Shown here one piece after another: positions 23,160 through 34,807 of a DNA stretch of 64,000 bases. A program made the translations under genes and the position numbers. The notes below the pieces were generated by a model. That model did not search any database. It was not told where the DNA came from and saw nothing but the letters and a program-made list of their open reading frames with translations. How positions within the stretch are numbered: the first letter of the stretch is position 1; each line of letters begins with the position of its first letter. Source of the DNA: Phlegmacium glaucopus (taxonomy: Eukaryota; Basidiomycota; Agaricomycetes; Agaricales; Cortinariaceae); the NCBI GenBank assembly GCA_015039465.1, contig MU130497.1, forward strand, positions 857,380 through 921,379. The letters are read 5' to 3'.

Positions 23160-23900
23160 CCACATTGTCCAGCCGGACTTCTGCTGGACTGACCGGAGTC
23201 TGGTGGACTCCAGAAAAGTCTGGTGAGAGTCCGGTGAGAGTCTGGTGAGAGGTCCAGTGAGAGTCCGGTGAGAGTCTGGTCAGAGTCTGGCAGACTTCCA
23301 CTGGACTTCCACTGGACTTTTACTAGAATTTTACCAGACTTTTGTGATTTTCAAGGAAGTTATAGAGGATGTACATAGTTCAACACACTCCCCAAAGGAG
23401 AAGTGAGCAGATGATTGACACATCACCCAAAAGTGTCACAGATTAACATGCCTCTATCCTCTCCTAACTAAGAATGTGCTACTGCACAGAGAGAAAAAAT
23501 CCCCATCCCTAACTATTAACCCTAAGCCTTAAGCCTAACCTCTAAATATAAATCTAACCCTAAATCTAACCTAAATATACACATGTAGATATAATAATCA
23601 GCTAACAATAATATGATCTATAACTTGAAAATCACAAAAGTCTGGTAAAATTCCATTAAAAGTCTGGTGGAAGTCCAGTGGAAGTCCACCAGACTGTGAC
23701 CAGACATACAGTCCAGGCATTTTTCTACTTCCACTGGACTCTGACTGGACTCTGACCAGACTCTGACTGGACTCTGACTGGACTCTGACCAGAACTCATG
23801 ACTGGACTTTTACCGGAATTTTACTGGAGTCCGCCGGACTGCCCAAAGTCCAGCAGAGTCCAGCCAGACAACATGGTTCTACTAGACAAAGGTCACAAGT
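23160..23900. mobile_element. Foldback-like element with long CTGG/AGTCC-rich inverted repeats
   Basis: The left arm (about 23170-23360) is built from short tandem words such as AGTCTGGTGAGAGTCCGG and ends in GACTTTTGTGATTTTCAAG. The right arm (about 23622-23890) starts with the inverse, CTTGAAAATCACAAAAGTC, and repeats the complementary words (GACTGGACTCTGACC). Between them is roughly 260 bp with AACCCTAA-like words near 23518-23570. Long arms made of sub-repeats around a short non-coding middle fit a foldback/MITE-type DNA element. It interrupts a Copia gag fragment on its left. Target duplication not resolved. Confidence 0.7.
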
Positions 23901-24099
23901 AGACACATACCTGCTGATGAACCTGGACTCTAGAGTTTTCCACCTGCCGGCATGTCCAGAAATGCAAGTATCATGACAGAGGGAGATGACTCATCATCAT
24001 AAGTCAGAAGTGTCTGGGACATAGATTTTTCCCTAGAAGTAGAGGATGTCATTGGTCTGAGTCCATTCAGCTGATCAGACCGATCGTGTGTGAGTGGTT

Positions 24100-27000
24100 T
24101 TCAGTTCTTTGACTACTTTGGCAATGGCTTCCTCTTTTTCTCTCTCTAGTACCCTTTCAAATATCTTTCATGATGTCTTGTTCCTCTCCAACAACTTCCA
24201 GTCCTTCCAATGCCCAAATTACAAAGAAGCTGGGGGTTAGGAGGGTGGTATTGGAATTGTCATCAGTCCTGGTTCCATGGTCAGCTTGGATAGACAAGGT
24301 GTCTGGCTTTCCCATGCTTTTGCCTGGTCGGTGGTGCATGAGGAAATTGAATCTGGCCAAGAATAGTGACCAACGAGCTTGCCTTCAATTGAGCTTTTTG
24401 GCTGTCATGAAGTATTCCAGATTCTTATGATCGGTCCGAATCTTGCATTTGTGTTTGGCTCCTTTGATAAAGTGCCTCCACTCTTCCATGGCCCAAATGA
24501 TTGCCAACATTTCCTTGTCATGAATTTCATAGTTTTGTTCTACTGAAGACAGGGATTTGGACAGGAAAGCGACTGGGTGCCATTTCTCATTGACCAAAGA
24601 TTGTTGGGAAAGTACAGCACCAGTAGCAAAGTCGGAGCTGTTGTAATGGGATACTCATTGTATCCGCTTCTACGGTTAGCTTAGTATGTGTATACCTTCA
24701 CCTTCTCTACGATAGTATCACTACCGCTTTCCCTTCATCCTTCACCTTGTGTACATCCCTTCATTGTTGTAGTAGTTGTCCCTCCACCAATGATGTCCCT
24801 GACTGCGGTCACATGTCAACATCTATATTTGTTATCTTGACACACCATATGCCTTCTATTTGCACTAGCCATATTTAGATGTAGTTATTCACATGCTTGT
24901 AGTATATAGGTGTAAGGTGTTAAGTTTAGAACAAAGGGGAAACGTCGGAGTAAAACCGGATTGGACGGAGTCTGATCGGAACGGAACCACGGAACGGGAA
25001 AGGACTATAGCCTCAGCATGTGTGCTGTGCTACCCTAAACCTTCGTGTCCTAATTTTGGAGTAAGAACGGAACGGAGTTGAACCGGAAGTTGCGGGAACT
25101 TAGAGGATGACTAGGAGGAGGAAACTAGGTTGATATTCAAACTGAGGGAAAACATACAAGTTCGAGTACTTTAAATATAAAAGGAATTGCAACCGAAATA
25201 TAGAATATAAATATAAGTGCTGCGTTCTGCTCCCGGAAAAGGTCCTGCATTCTTGGGTGAATAATCCATGGCTGGTGTGCTGACTGATAGTGGGAAAGTG
25301 ATGACAAAGGAATAGTTGTTATGACGAAGGTGTGGTAAGGGTTTTGGGATATCGTCGGAAGAGTCGGAATGATACAGAGAAGTCTCGGAGTTGGACGTAG
25401 GAGGAGTAGAGTCGGAGACAAGGGAAAGTACTGGAATGGAGTACGGACTACCGGAAACAACTCCGACGGAGTCGGACCAGAGTAACGTGTGACGGAATGT
25501 AACATAAGGTGCTTATCTTTGATAAGCACCTTAGTATTCAATTTGACTCCTGGGTTAAACTTCCTCTAACAGCTGTCAGCTTCAATTTGGAATGGTTTGG
25601 AGTTGTCAGGAGATGCCAGGATTGGAGCTGATGTGATTAGACCTTTGAGCGAGCCAAAAGCCGACTGTTCTTCAGAAGTCCATTTCAACTTGACATCATT
25701 CTTTGTGAGGTCAAAAAGAGGACGAGCATGATGTGAGAAATCTTCAATGAACCAACAGTAGATGTTGGTGAAGCCAAGGAAGGACTGTACTTCCTTCTTG
25801 TTGGTTGGGGCTGGCCAATCAGCTACTCCTGCAACTTTGACTGGGTCCATTTTGACTTGGTTGTGAGAAATGATGACACCAAGATACTCCACTTTTGTTT
25901 TTTCAAACTCACACTTGTCCGGTTTCAAGAAGAGCTTGTGCTTGTGCAGAAGTATGACCCTTCGGGTCACCAGCCGATGCTCCTCCAGTGTCTCAGTGAA
26001 TATCAAGATATCATCGAGATAGACCACCACAACTCCTTCCATTATGAGTTCCTGAAAGATGTCATTCATCATGGTTTGGAATGTGGCTGGGCTGTTAGTG
26101 AGACCAAAAAACATTACTAGGGGTTTGAAGAGCCCTTGGTTAGTTTGGAAAGCTGCTTTCCACTCATCTCCTTCTTTCATTCTGACATTGTTAAAACCCC
26201 ACTGAACGTCAAGCTTAGTAAAATACTTGGTGCCCCAGAGTTGGGTGATCAATTCAGAAATGAGAGGGAGCAGGTACTTGTTTTTGACCATGATAGAATT
26301 GAGTGCCCGATAATGATGAACAAGTTGGAGACTGCCATCTTTCTTCTTGATGAAGAAGACTGGGGAAGCCATTGGAGATTTGGAAGGCCGAATGCGTCCA
26401 GATTCCAAATTCTCCTGAAGAAACAGATCAAGCTCTTTCTGTTGGGATGGTGCTAATGGGTACACCTTGCAGCCTGAGGCCTTTTCACCTGGAACAAGTT
26501 TGATTGCATGGTCCCAAGGTTTGGAGTCTGGCAAGACATCAAATGACTTTTTGGAAAATACAGCATTGAACTCCCAAAGATAGTTGGGAACCCCTTCCCT
26601 GGAATCGGCCGTATTTGGGCCCAATCGGGCAGGTTGACTGTTTCGTTGAAAGGCTTCTGTGAGGTGTTGGGAAATAGTGGAGGTAGCTTGGATGCTGACT
26701 GGTGGTGGGAGTAGTCCAGTCGCAAAGATATGATCTCCATCCTCAAATTCTGAGTCACTTGTTTCCTCTTCCTCGTCCAAGTCTTCCACCAGAGTTGGAG
26801 TTGGACTGGCCAAACATGTTTGGATTTGGCGGATTTCAGCTTTTTGGCTCTTTCATTCCTCTCTGATTTTGTCTCGGCATCCCAAGCAACAATGAGGGGG
26901 GCATCAGGACATTTTGATCTCTCTGGTTACCCAGTCAATTTCAGGGTTGTGCATTTGCAACCAAGAATGTCCAAGAATCATGTTCTGCTTGCCTAGACCA

Positions 27001-28020
27001 GTGACAGCGAACAGAGTTCTTTCCAAATGACCTTTGTACCTCAATATCAGATCAGCAACTTCTGTAATTGAACTGTTTTTGTTAGGAGTGCCATCAACAT
27101 TGAACACAGGAATTGGGGTGGACAGTGTTTGGGTGGTGAGCTAATTGGTTTTTACATAGTCCTGATTGATAAACTTTCCATCAGCCCCTGAATCAACTAA
27201 GGCATTAATTGACTTGGTTTCTCCAGTATTGGTAGTCTGTATGCCGACTTTCAGTTTAAGGAATTTGGAACCTCCTTCCACCGATGCGATAACAAATTTG
27301 CATGGGAGGCGTCTTTCCCATCGGGGTTGGTGTGTTCAGGTCACTTCTGATTGGATGTGTAGGTTTTGCATGATGGGGGTTTCACCAGTCTCATCTATTT
27401 TGGGTATACTGTCTACAGGTAAGACAGAGAAACAGTTGTTTGTTGGCAACAAGGGCGTGCAATTCACTTGTCGCAGTTTGTGAAAATTCTCCCATTCAGG
27501 AATCTCGTCTGGGACCTCTTCAGTAGGTACCAGTGCAAGTCGGTGCTCCAGGATGGATTGTAGTTCATCCATGGTGAGCGCCTGAATGTCAAAGCGGTCT
27601 GGACATTCTTTGTTGGTTGACCAGGGTGTAGTTGAGGCCAAAATTTGGTAAGATGACTGAAAGGCTTCATTGGCAGCCTGGTTTTGGTCTACAGTTCATG
27701 CTATGTTATACCACTCTTCCGGGTCAGTGTCAGATGGCCTGCCAGAAGCCATAATTGCAACAGGATTTTGGATTTGGGTGTTGAGGCCCCTTCAAAACTT
27801 GACCACAATCATTTTCAGGTTGGTATAGCCAGAATCAGCAATAAGGTCTTTGAATTCATCAAGATAGTCGTCCAGAGACCGGCCTTTCTGAAACTACCCA
27901 GTAGACTCAAGTCGGTTGATAGCAACTGAATCTGCATGGGCCAGGCAGAACTCCTTTTTGAATTCTTCTTGGAAATGCCTCCAATTGAGAAACTGGTGAT
28001 GTACTTGTGGTGAGTTCAGA
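24100..28020 (-). mobile_element. Decayed Ty3/gypsy retrotransposon (gag, protease, RT, RNase H)
   Basis: Reading from 28020 downward there are gag-like helices (NWRHFQEEFKKEF, DDYLDEFKDLI), then a retropepsin with the active-site triplet in ALVDSGADGKF near 27180, a reverse transcriptase on 26813-25566 (SPVFFIKKKDGSLQLV, the catalytic VVYLDDILIF, LGFTNIYCWF), and RNase H (FATGAVL, DKEMLAIIWAMEEWRHF, RTDHKNLEYF) continuing to about 24157. RNase H is split at 24642-25571 by a solo LTR, and no integrase remains. Gag has in-frame TGA where CGA is expected (KF-stop-RGLN; A-stop-TVD), typical of CpG deamination. The order PR-RT-RH places it in Ty3/gypsy (Metaviridae). It is a dead copy, truncated at the 24.1-kb end. 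Confidence 0.9.
24642..25571. mobile_element. Solo LTR (930 bp) nested in the gypsy RNase H, with 5-bp target duplication
   Basis: The insertion begins TGTAATGGG and ends CTCTAACA, the TG...CA termini of an LTR, and is flanked by GCTGT at 24637-24641 and 25572-25576. Removing it and one repeat restores the RNase H frame: the codons for DS join directly to SDFATGAV on the minus strand. It has no internal coding region, so it is a solo LTR left by LTR-LTR recombination. A related, more diverged stretch (TTAAGTTTAAACAAAGGGG) occurs near 28505-28640. Confidence 0.9.
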
Positions 28021-29114
28021 CCACAAGTAGATACATAGTTTGTGGGGTTAATGTAGATTTCCTCGATAGAATTCAGGACTCAGGAGTAGCTCACGGTATT
28101 GAAATATGCAAGGAGAGTAAGCCGCAAAGATAGCAAAGTCCGTGAACGGTAGCAAAGCACGTGAAGTGGTTTAAAAAGTGAGACTATTGACTTGGAATGA
28201 TGCTTCACAGTTGATGGGATCAAAACTCTGGCCGTCTCTTCTTCGCCTCCCCTTCTACTTGCTACGGATACTTAATACAAGAGTTGTAAACTAACCAGGT
28301 GTGGATATGCAAAACAGTAATGTAAAGATTGAGCTAATGCAAAATCACATTGACCCAGTAGTTTGGTAATGAAGGAATAGGAGACAAAGTAAAAATAAAG
28401 ATGATGAGTAAGGAGGTCAGTTGAATGACCTCCTGTTTTAGAGGATATGATAAAAATATATATATGGAAAAATGAAAGAAAGTAAGTGCAAAACAACACA
28501 GACTGTTAAGTTTAAACAAAGGGGTAACATTGGAGTAACTCCAGAACAGACGGAACAGAACCGGAACAAGTAACGGAAAGGACTTTGGCCCACATATATA
28601 AGCTACATTGTTATGTGTAACACAGTGCACCGAAGACATACAACATAGTGACACAATGGGGCCCGCTGGACACCAGCGGGATCACTGTATATAGAGTACA
28701 TACAATGTATCCAGTAACAGCAGGCCAGCGGGCCCGCTGTAGGAAATGGAGGGGGGGTAGTAACCGGCCGCAGCCCAAGGCTGGGATGGAAGCCGCGGGT
28801 CATATGTGGACACCAATGTGCCTCTATGGCAATATGTATGTGCATTTACTGGGGTCAACTGGGATGGGCTACTTTGATATCATGACTGTAGTTAGGCCAT
28901 GCACAATCGACCAGCCTCAACCCACGGCCATGGAAAGTACACCTGTGTAAGACAGTTGCTCGGAGACTAAAGACCAGGAGTGTACAATGGATGAGAGTCA
29001 TACACCTCCTGCCTTTAGTAAAAAGGGATGTCTCAGGGTATAGTGAAGATACCGCGGCCGGCATCAAATCTGCATATGGCGAGGGAGGCATAAAAGGCAC
29101 GAAGGGAAATGAGG
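28021..29114. other. Transposon-derived intergenic sequence with an LTR-like fragment
   Basis: No gene. The stretch around 28505-28640 resembles bases about 24915-25050 of the solo LTR, with differences at several CG positions. Bases 28650-28850 contain GC-rich words (GGCCCGCTGG, CCAGCGGG) that can pair as short inverted repeats. Element ends were not resolved. Confidence 0.5.
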
Positions 29115-29848
29115 TCAAAGATCAGAAGGAGCCAGTTGATATTCGTGGACCACCATATAGAGAGGATCTTCCGCCTCCTTCACCAGCTTGTCCTGGACTA
29201 TTTGAACAGCGAATGAGGTCAAGGCCGCACGCACTGGCTTGATATTTGTGTAAGGAGGCTTAGTCGAGAACATCTCAGTTGATTCCCGATGAAGTCGGCC
29301 ATAGGGATGCTTCATCCAGTTTGATATAATCGCGGCAGGTGGGTATTTGCCATCCCCGTTAAAGAAATGCTGCATTACGGCAGCCATTTGTTCACACGAA
29401 GCCTGCTGTGTAGAGTTGGAGGATTCACCAGCCCTCGGAAATGCTGTTCCCACATTCTCCCTATACCCAGTGAAGTCTAGTGACGTGTGGAATAGAAGTT
29501 TGCTGTATGTCCAATCATCAAGAATGCATAGAACATCTGAAGCTTTTGAAAGACCGTGAACTCGGGCACATTAACATTCTTTTTCTTCGGCTGTGGTGTA
29601 TCCGGGTTTTCTTTGTATTTCCTCTTTTGGGAGGGCTGACTGGGCATTCTGGAAATAGGTGTCAAGGACAGAGACGCTGGGTAGGCAGGAAATGAGTTTC
29701 CTGCAGCAGGGAAGTTAGAGCTAGCAGCCCAGAGGGGAATAGGTGTCAGAGGAATGTTGCCAGAATGATTATACAGTGTTTCAGGTGGCTCGCACGAAAA
29801 AAACTGAGCCATATTGGCCAAAAATGCTAGATTCTGGATGTATCGCAA
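29115..29848 (-). pseudogene. Unknown gene of a divergent pair, frameshifted
   Basis: Reading down from 29848, the first open part has a Pro/Ser-rich stretch (IPLTPIPLWAASSN), a basic patch (SQKRKYKENPDTPQPKKKN) fitting a nuclear signal, and VFQKLQMFYAFLMIGHTANF. A stop follows STRH; the frame continues one base over as SLDFTGYRENVGTAFPRAG, then QMAAVMQHFFNG and IKPVRAALTSFAVQIVQDKL to a TGA at 29115. Both halves look coding, so a one-base indel near 29465-29470 is likely. The start is uncertain. It faces away from the 30030 gene across about 180 bp, so the two may be one mobile or accessory unit. Family not recognised. Confidence 0.5.
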
Positions 29849-30029
29849 GGCTTAGACAACCTATAAACAACACGTCGCATCAAACTAATGGGATCACATG
29901 ATGAAAAAGTATGGATCATGAGAATAAAGAGCGTGGAAAATTTTTACGCCAGTATCAAGGGCGCAGACTCCATGTGAAGTGATCGAGTTGTCATCATGTA
30001 ACATCGGAGTCTGCCTAGACTAGAAAACA

Positions 30030-31119
30030 ATGGTAAACAGGAATTCCAAGTCCAAAGCACAGAAAAAAAAGGCACCGGCACCAGCACCAGCAACTCGTCG
30101 GGTTGTACCACAGCCCACTAATGTTGACATCACACTTCAATGGACTCACCTTCCTGAGTGGGCAAACGCCTTCATTCCATCCCTTACTCAGGCTCTTTAT
30201 ACCTCCCATCAGCCTTTCTCGGATTTCAAACGAGACTCAGATGGCTTTTTAACGACCATTCAGCATGTATTTGACGAGTCTTTCCCCCACATCCAATACT
30301 CCTTTGAATCAAGTGATGCACTGGTGGGTGAGGTAAGCAATATTTACCTACGAAAATTTAAAACACATGTTGATATAAAATCCCAAATCCAGGCCTGCAA
30401 ATGTCTCAACACGCGTCAATCCAAAATCGCTTCTGATGTTCTTGAGCAAGTCAAACATCTTTTCAATCAGAAAAACTTTGTCGACAAACCTGAAAACATC
30501 AAGGACTATGCAGAGTGGGCTTTGAAGAGCGATGGCCCCACCTACTATCTAGGGCCAACACCTCGTGACTGTACAGCTCGCCGGGGAGACCCAGAATATA
30601 TTGTATGCCATTCAATATGTTTTCTCCTTGATACCCCAATGCTTAGATCAACCACCCAATGTTTAGAAACCCACCAGCACTTTTCAATCCACATTCATAA
30701 TCAATGTCGCACAGAAATATCTGTGTTATGCAGAAAAGTCTGTCCTCTCGCCTAAGATTAATCCCAGCAACAACCCTCCAGTTGGACTCTGGGGCATGTT
30801 GCTCCTTTCGGTACAATTTTTTTTCTTCAAACTATAATCATGCTAATAACTTATTGTTTTTCAGGCGGAGCGAGCTTTTACTGCCTATCTTGCAACTGGT
30901 TCTTTTGTTGCGCCACCCGATTTCACTCATGATCGCTATTGGAGGGAATGAGGTATATATGTCCGCCAGATTGCGAAGCTTGGCCGAGGTACCTCGTCCG
31001 AAATTCTTCATGCTGCACATGGCGAAGACGATTGCAATACCAAAGTTGTGGAGAGTTCGACGATTTCGGCCTTCCGCGAGAATCTCTATATCCCAAGCAG
31101 CCCTGAAAAGCCGTACTAA
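30030..31119 (+). CDS. Unknown gene of a divergent pair (multi-exon, possibly disrupted)
   Basis: The ATG at 30030 opens a Lys/Ala/Pro-rich leader (SKAQKKKAPAPAPA), then a globular start (DITLQWTHLPEWANAFIPS, SHQPFSDFKRDSDGF, VFDESFPHIQYSF). After a GTAAGC...CAG segment near 30333-30391 that could be an intron, it reads IKDYAEWALKSDGPTYYLG and PTPRDC. A further exon near 30864-30950 reads AERAFTAYLATGSFVAPPDF and DRYWRE, and the last ends SSPEKPY at 31119. I could not fix every splice join. The lone Lys-rich N-terminus and lack of membrane segments suggest a nuclear or cytosolic protein. Similar pieces occur in Agaricomycete unknown proteins near transposons, but no family can be named. A hAT MITE lies 25 bp past the stop. 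Confidence 0.5.
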
Positions 31120-31143
31120 GTTGTTCCTCTAGTGCTGCTAGAT

Positions 31144-31628
31144 TAGTGATGTTACGGCTCGGCTCGGCCTGAGTACCGCGGCTTAGGCTCGGCTTTTGAC
31201 GGCTCGGGCTTGAGGAAATATGAAGCCCAAGCCTTGAGCCATACCCTACAACGGCTTAGGCTCGGCCTTGGCTCAGGCCGCGGCTTGTTGATGGATTAGG
31301 TAATCTATTTCCCATGCGCTATTTCATGCCTATCAAGATGACTTGCTTCAGTTCTTGGACACCGCAATTTAATTAGTATTAATGTCGAGTACACACACTA
31401 TTGTGAGAACATATATAATTTCTTTGTAATTTATTTTTTTGTTATGAAAACAAGAATTCTAGTGGTAATTAATTATCAGAGAAAGCCGCGGCCTGAGCTG
31501 CGGCTCACGGCTTCAAAAAAGACAAGCCCAAGCCGTGGGCCGTCCAGGCCGTCACCCAAGGCTTTCCACGGCCTGGGCTACCGCGGCTCGGCTCGGCTCG
31601 GCTTCAGGCCGAGCCTTTAACATCACTA
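31144..31628. mobile_element. hAT-type MITE 2 with 8-bp target-site duplication
   Basis: The 485-bp element starts TAGTGATGTTACGGCTCGG and ends AGCCTTTAACATCACTA, inverted termini sharing TAGTGATGTTA. It is flanked by a perfect 8-bp repeat, TGCTAGAT, at 31136-31143 and 31629-31636. Both arms are rich in GGCTCGGCTCGG-type words and the middle is AT-rich with no coding frame, so it is a non-autonomous hAT element. Its termini differ from MITE 1, so a second family is present. It sits just after the stop of the 30030 gene, probably in that gene's 3' untranslated region. Confidence 0.9.
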
Positions 31629-31919
31629 TGCTAGATACATGTTCGACATTCCCTTTTTCACCCTTTTTCGTGCCCGATTGTTGTTATTTCTGTTCTACCC
31701 TATCATTTTTGCACTTCTATAATGTCCTCATGTCATATTTTTGAAGTTTCTAGTGGTTTCCATGAATTTTAGAGGTTTCCGGAGATGCCTTTCTGATGAG
31801 GTTTCCAGAAAAAACAACATAAGTTTCTGGGTATTGTAGTTTACATGGTTTCCAGACGTTTTCAGACGTTTCTGAGGTTGAGAAACCTCTGGAAACTAAA
31901 ATGTCATCTTCCTGATGGC

Positions 31920-34807
31920 CTAATCTAATCTTATCTAGGGTCCCAGCTGTGTCATGCTGTTCCAAACAGAAACCCTTCACTTCGAATCCAGCAGCTCCTC
32001 CTTGCCCGTTTCATTGAACGACCGATCCTCTGCGAAACCGCCTCTGTTGATTCTTGAATGTAACGTTTACTGGAATACGTTTCTTCGAGGGCAATTGAGC
32101 CTTCATTGTTCAATTGCGAGCTGGAAAGTATGTTTCGAGACTACGATGATTACTTCTCGTTTCCTGAAACGCAATGCCCAGGTCCTGCTTGCTGCGGCAG
32201 CGATATGTCCTTGCCTTCTCACGTTAAAGCTCATATTCATTTCTATCGCAAGGGCACTCACAACAAACAAGGAGATCACACCGATAGCAAAGCAAACCGC
32301 AAAGATTGCCGGCCAGATTCCCAAATTGGTTGAAAGATCGGAGGTGTATCAACAACTCGACCAGTACGAGCTTTCATTTCAAGGCATATTTTCCGACGTA
32401 GTGCTGATCTACGGTTTTCTCACCATTAACAGCGATTCACGAGACCTTTAAGGTATTCAAACGATTCGATTATATATGCTTGTTCTGACTGATCGTTGCA
32501 CAGCAGGCTGTTCCACGAGTCGGCCTATCCGGGCACAGATTCACGCTTGAAAATAAGCAGGAGAGCAGTTCTCATTCCGTAAGTTTTACAAGCCCTGATT
32601 CTCTTAAGTTTTGACTTGAATTAATTCAGACTTCCCAGCAGCTGAATGCCCACACTGATCTTCTGCCTCAAACCCATTCCAGGTTTTAACAAACAATTCC
32701 TTGGCATTTTCAATGGCATGCTGATGGTTCATAGTACATCGTATTTCCATTATGCCCGCGATGTCGTCTGCGCTGGGACAACATTTAACAACATCTCGGG
32801 CGATTATATAGTGACAGATACAAACAATGAAAGTGAGCAATATCCTTTTTTTAACTCGGGCAGCTTGTTCAAACGTACCTCCGACATAGATGGTCGAACC
32901 ATGCAGGGCATCGGCATCGTTGAAGGCCGGTGTGCAGTATGTTCTAGCCCCAATTTTCTTCTCTTTACTGACTATATCATAGCTTGACGACAAAGATTTG
33001 TCTCTCGAAAGAATAATTTACAAGGCTCCTGGATACCAATTACACTCTGCTCGGATCAAAAGTTCTGGCGAGACGGTGGTAATGAAGGTCTATCAAGGTA
33101 GTCATGCTAAGAAGGTAAGCTCTAGGTTGATACAACCAAATGTTGCCTTACATTTTCATGGAATCGCTGTCTGGCAGCCGCCATATTCATGATCAAACAG
33201 CGAGTGATGTATGACAGCAGCATTCTTATTTGACCTCCATAAATTAAACTGACAAATCACCCGTCAGGCATTCAAACGTTCTTCATTTGATAGCAGTCCC
33301 GCCCCGCAAATCCGAGTCATCTTTTCTTATCTTCGATGGCGGTTTGTATCTCTGCATACTCAAAGTTATTAATTTTAATTGTAATTTGGAATAGAATATG
33401 AAGGCACTGTTGATCTTATGCTCGGTCATGCTCTCAACAAGAAGAATCTTGAACAAAGTCTGATCTTGGGAATGCGAACGGTGCGTACGAGGATCGCTTG
33501 CAGTGGCGTTACGACTGTGCTCAATTTATTCAAGGTTGTCGGTCTCTCCGTAGGATACGTATCCTTATGTATCTCGTGCATGAGTTTAACCAATTTTTAG
33601 GCAGGTTTAGACTATCTACATGATCTGAATTATCCTTTTGCATCTGTGGGATTAGACGTAAGTGAAAAGTGACGCCATTCCTCCTTGACTGGCACTGAAC
33701 AACCCTTCTAGCATTTTGTCCTCTTGAACTGTAGGGGGAAAATAATCATCAGCTTCGACCCAGACGAACTGCCAGTGGACCAGTTGTCAGAATCAGACAA
33801 ACAATTTGACTCGTCCAATCGCACGCACTGGGCAATGCAAATTTTCCATGGACTGTGTCAAAAGGCGAGGTTTCCTATAATGCTAAGTGGAGTAAACTGA
33901 GCCCTTTTATTTTTATCAGACATTCGACGATGCGTGCAAGGAGCACTATGCTAGCAAGTCTTTTCTTCTTTGGAATCGGTAGGCCTGACTAATCTCATCA
34001 AGTATTTAGATCAGATCCAACGCAATTTTGACGATGACTTAAATGATGATTCCTGCGAGAATACGTTAGAGGGACCAGGCAATGATACTGGGCAGCTTCG
34101 TGAAAGCTCAGAATTTGACACGCGTCGGAGCAGCAGCCCCCTTCCGTCGGTCCAGCCTGATTTAGCTCCACCAATCGCACCAGCTCCCTCTTCGCCGGCG
34201 TCGACAAAGCCATCCCCGGTAAGATTGGCAGAGAATTCAGAGAGGTCGCCCCGAAGGACGCTCCCAAACGGACGCCGTCAGGAATTAGTTTGGAATCCAC
34301 TGATAGCAGAGACCCGCACTCTTTATGATATCTCGTCCCAGTTTCAATACTTTCTCAACTCTCATACCTTATCTTCGTTGAATCGTCGTCGCGGTCGCTA
34401 TACGGCCAGAACGTCACATCGGTGTCCTGGATACAATCGCATTGAGATCACTTTGACCACGGATATCACGCGCAGTGCTATTGTCTTCCACTCCAGTCCC
34501 AACCCGCACGAGAGATGTCCTGTCTGCAAGGAAATCGTTAAAGATGCAGAAATCTTCAACTGTATATGTGGCGGTACCGGTGAGTAGGAAATCTCACCTA
34601 CCAGCGCCTTATCGAGCACTATTTAAGTACCCACCACAGATGATGAATCTAAAGCTACTATTCGGTGTTCCACATGCTCTGAGTGGCATCATAGGACCTG
34701 CGTAAATTCTTTCGACGTTGGGCATCACAAATTTGTATGTGAGCGCTGCAATCCTGAGAACGGCAAAGAAGGCAATCTCCAGGATATCGACCATGCCATA
34801 TCTTACA
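31920..34807 (+). repeat. Duplicated module copy 2 (2.9 kb), paralogous to 17413-20248
   Basis: Direct-orientation copy of the pseudokinase-PHD module. Differences include small indels (27- and 42-bp-scale extra coding segments near 34109-34240 in this copy, a 5-nt loss near 32427) and many point changes, so the duplication is recent but not brand-new. The left edge is near CTAATCTAATCT in both copies; the right edge of homology is inside the first TPR unit. No inverted or LTR ends were seen at the edges, so the mechanism is unknown. Confidence 0.9.

Noticed and set aside
23518..23570. AACCCTAA-like words as a telomere remnant
   Set aside because: Only a few degenerate copies inside an inverted-repeat element; no tandem array.
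23160..23900. CRISPR-like array
   Set aside because: Repeats are contiguous, degenerate and inverted, without unique spacers, and the genome is eukaryotic.
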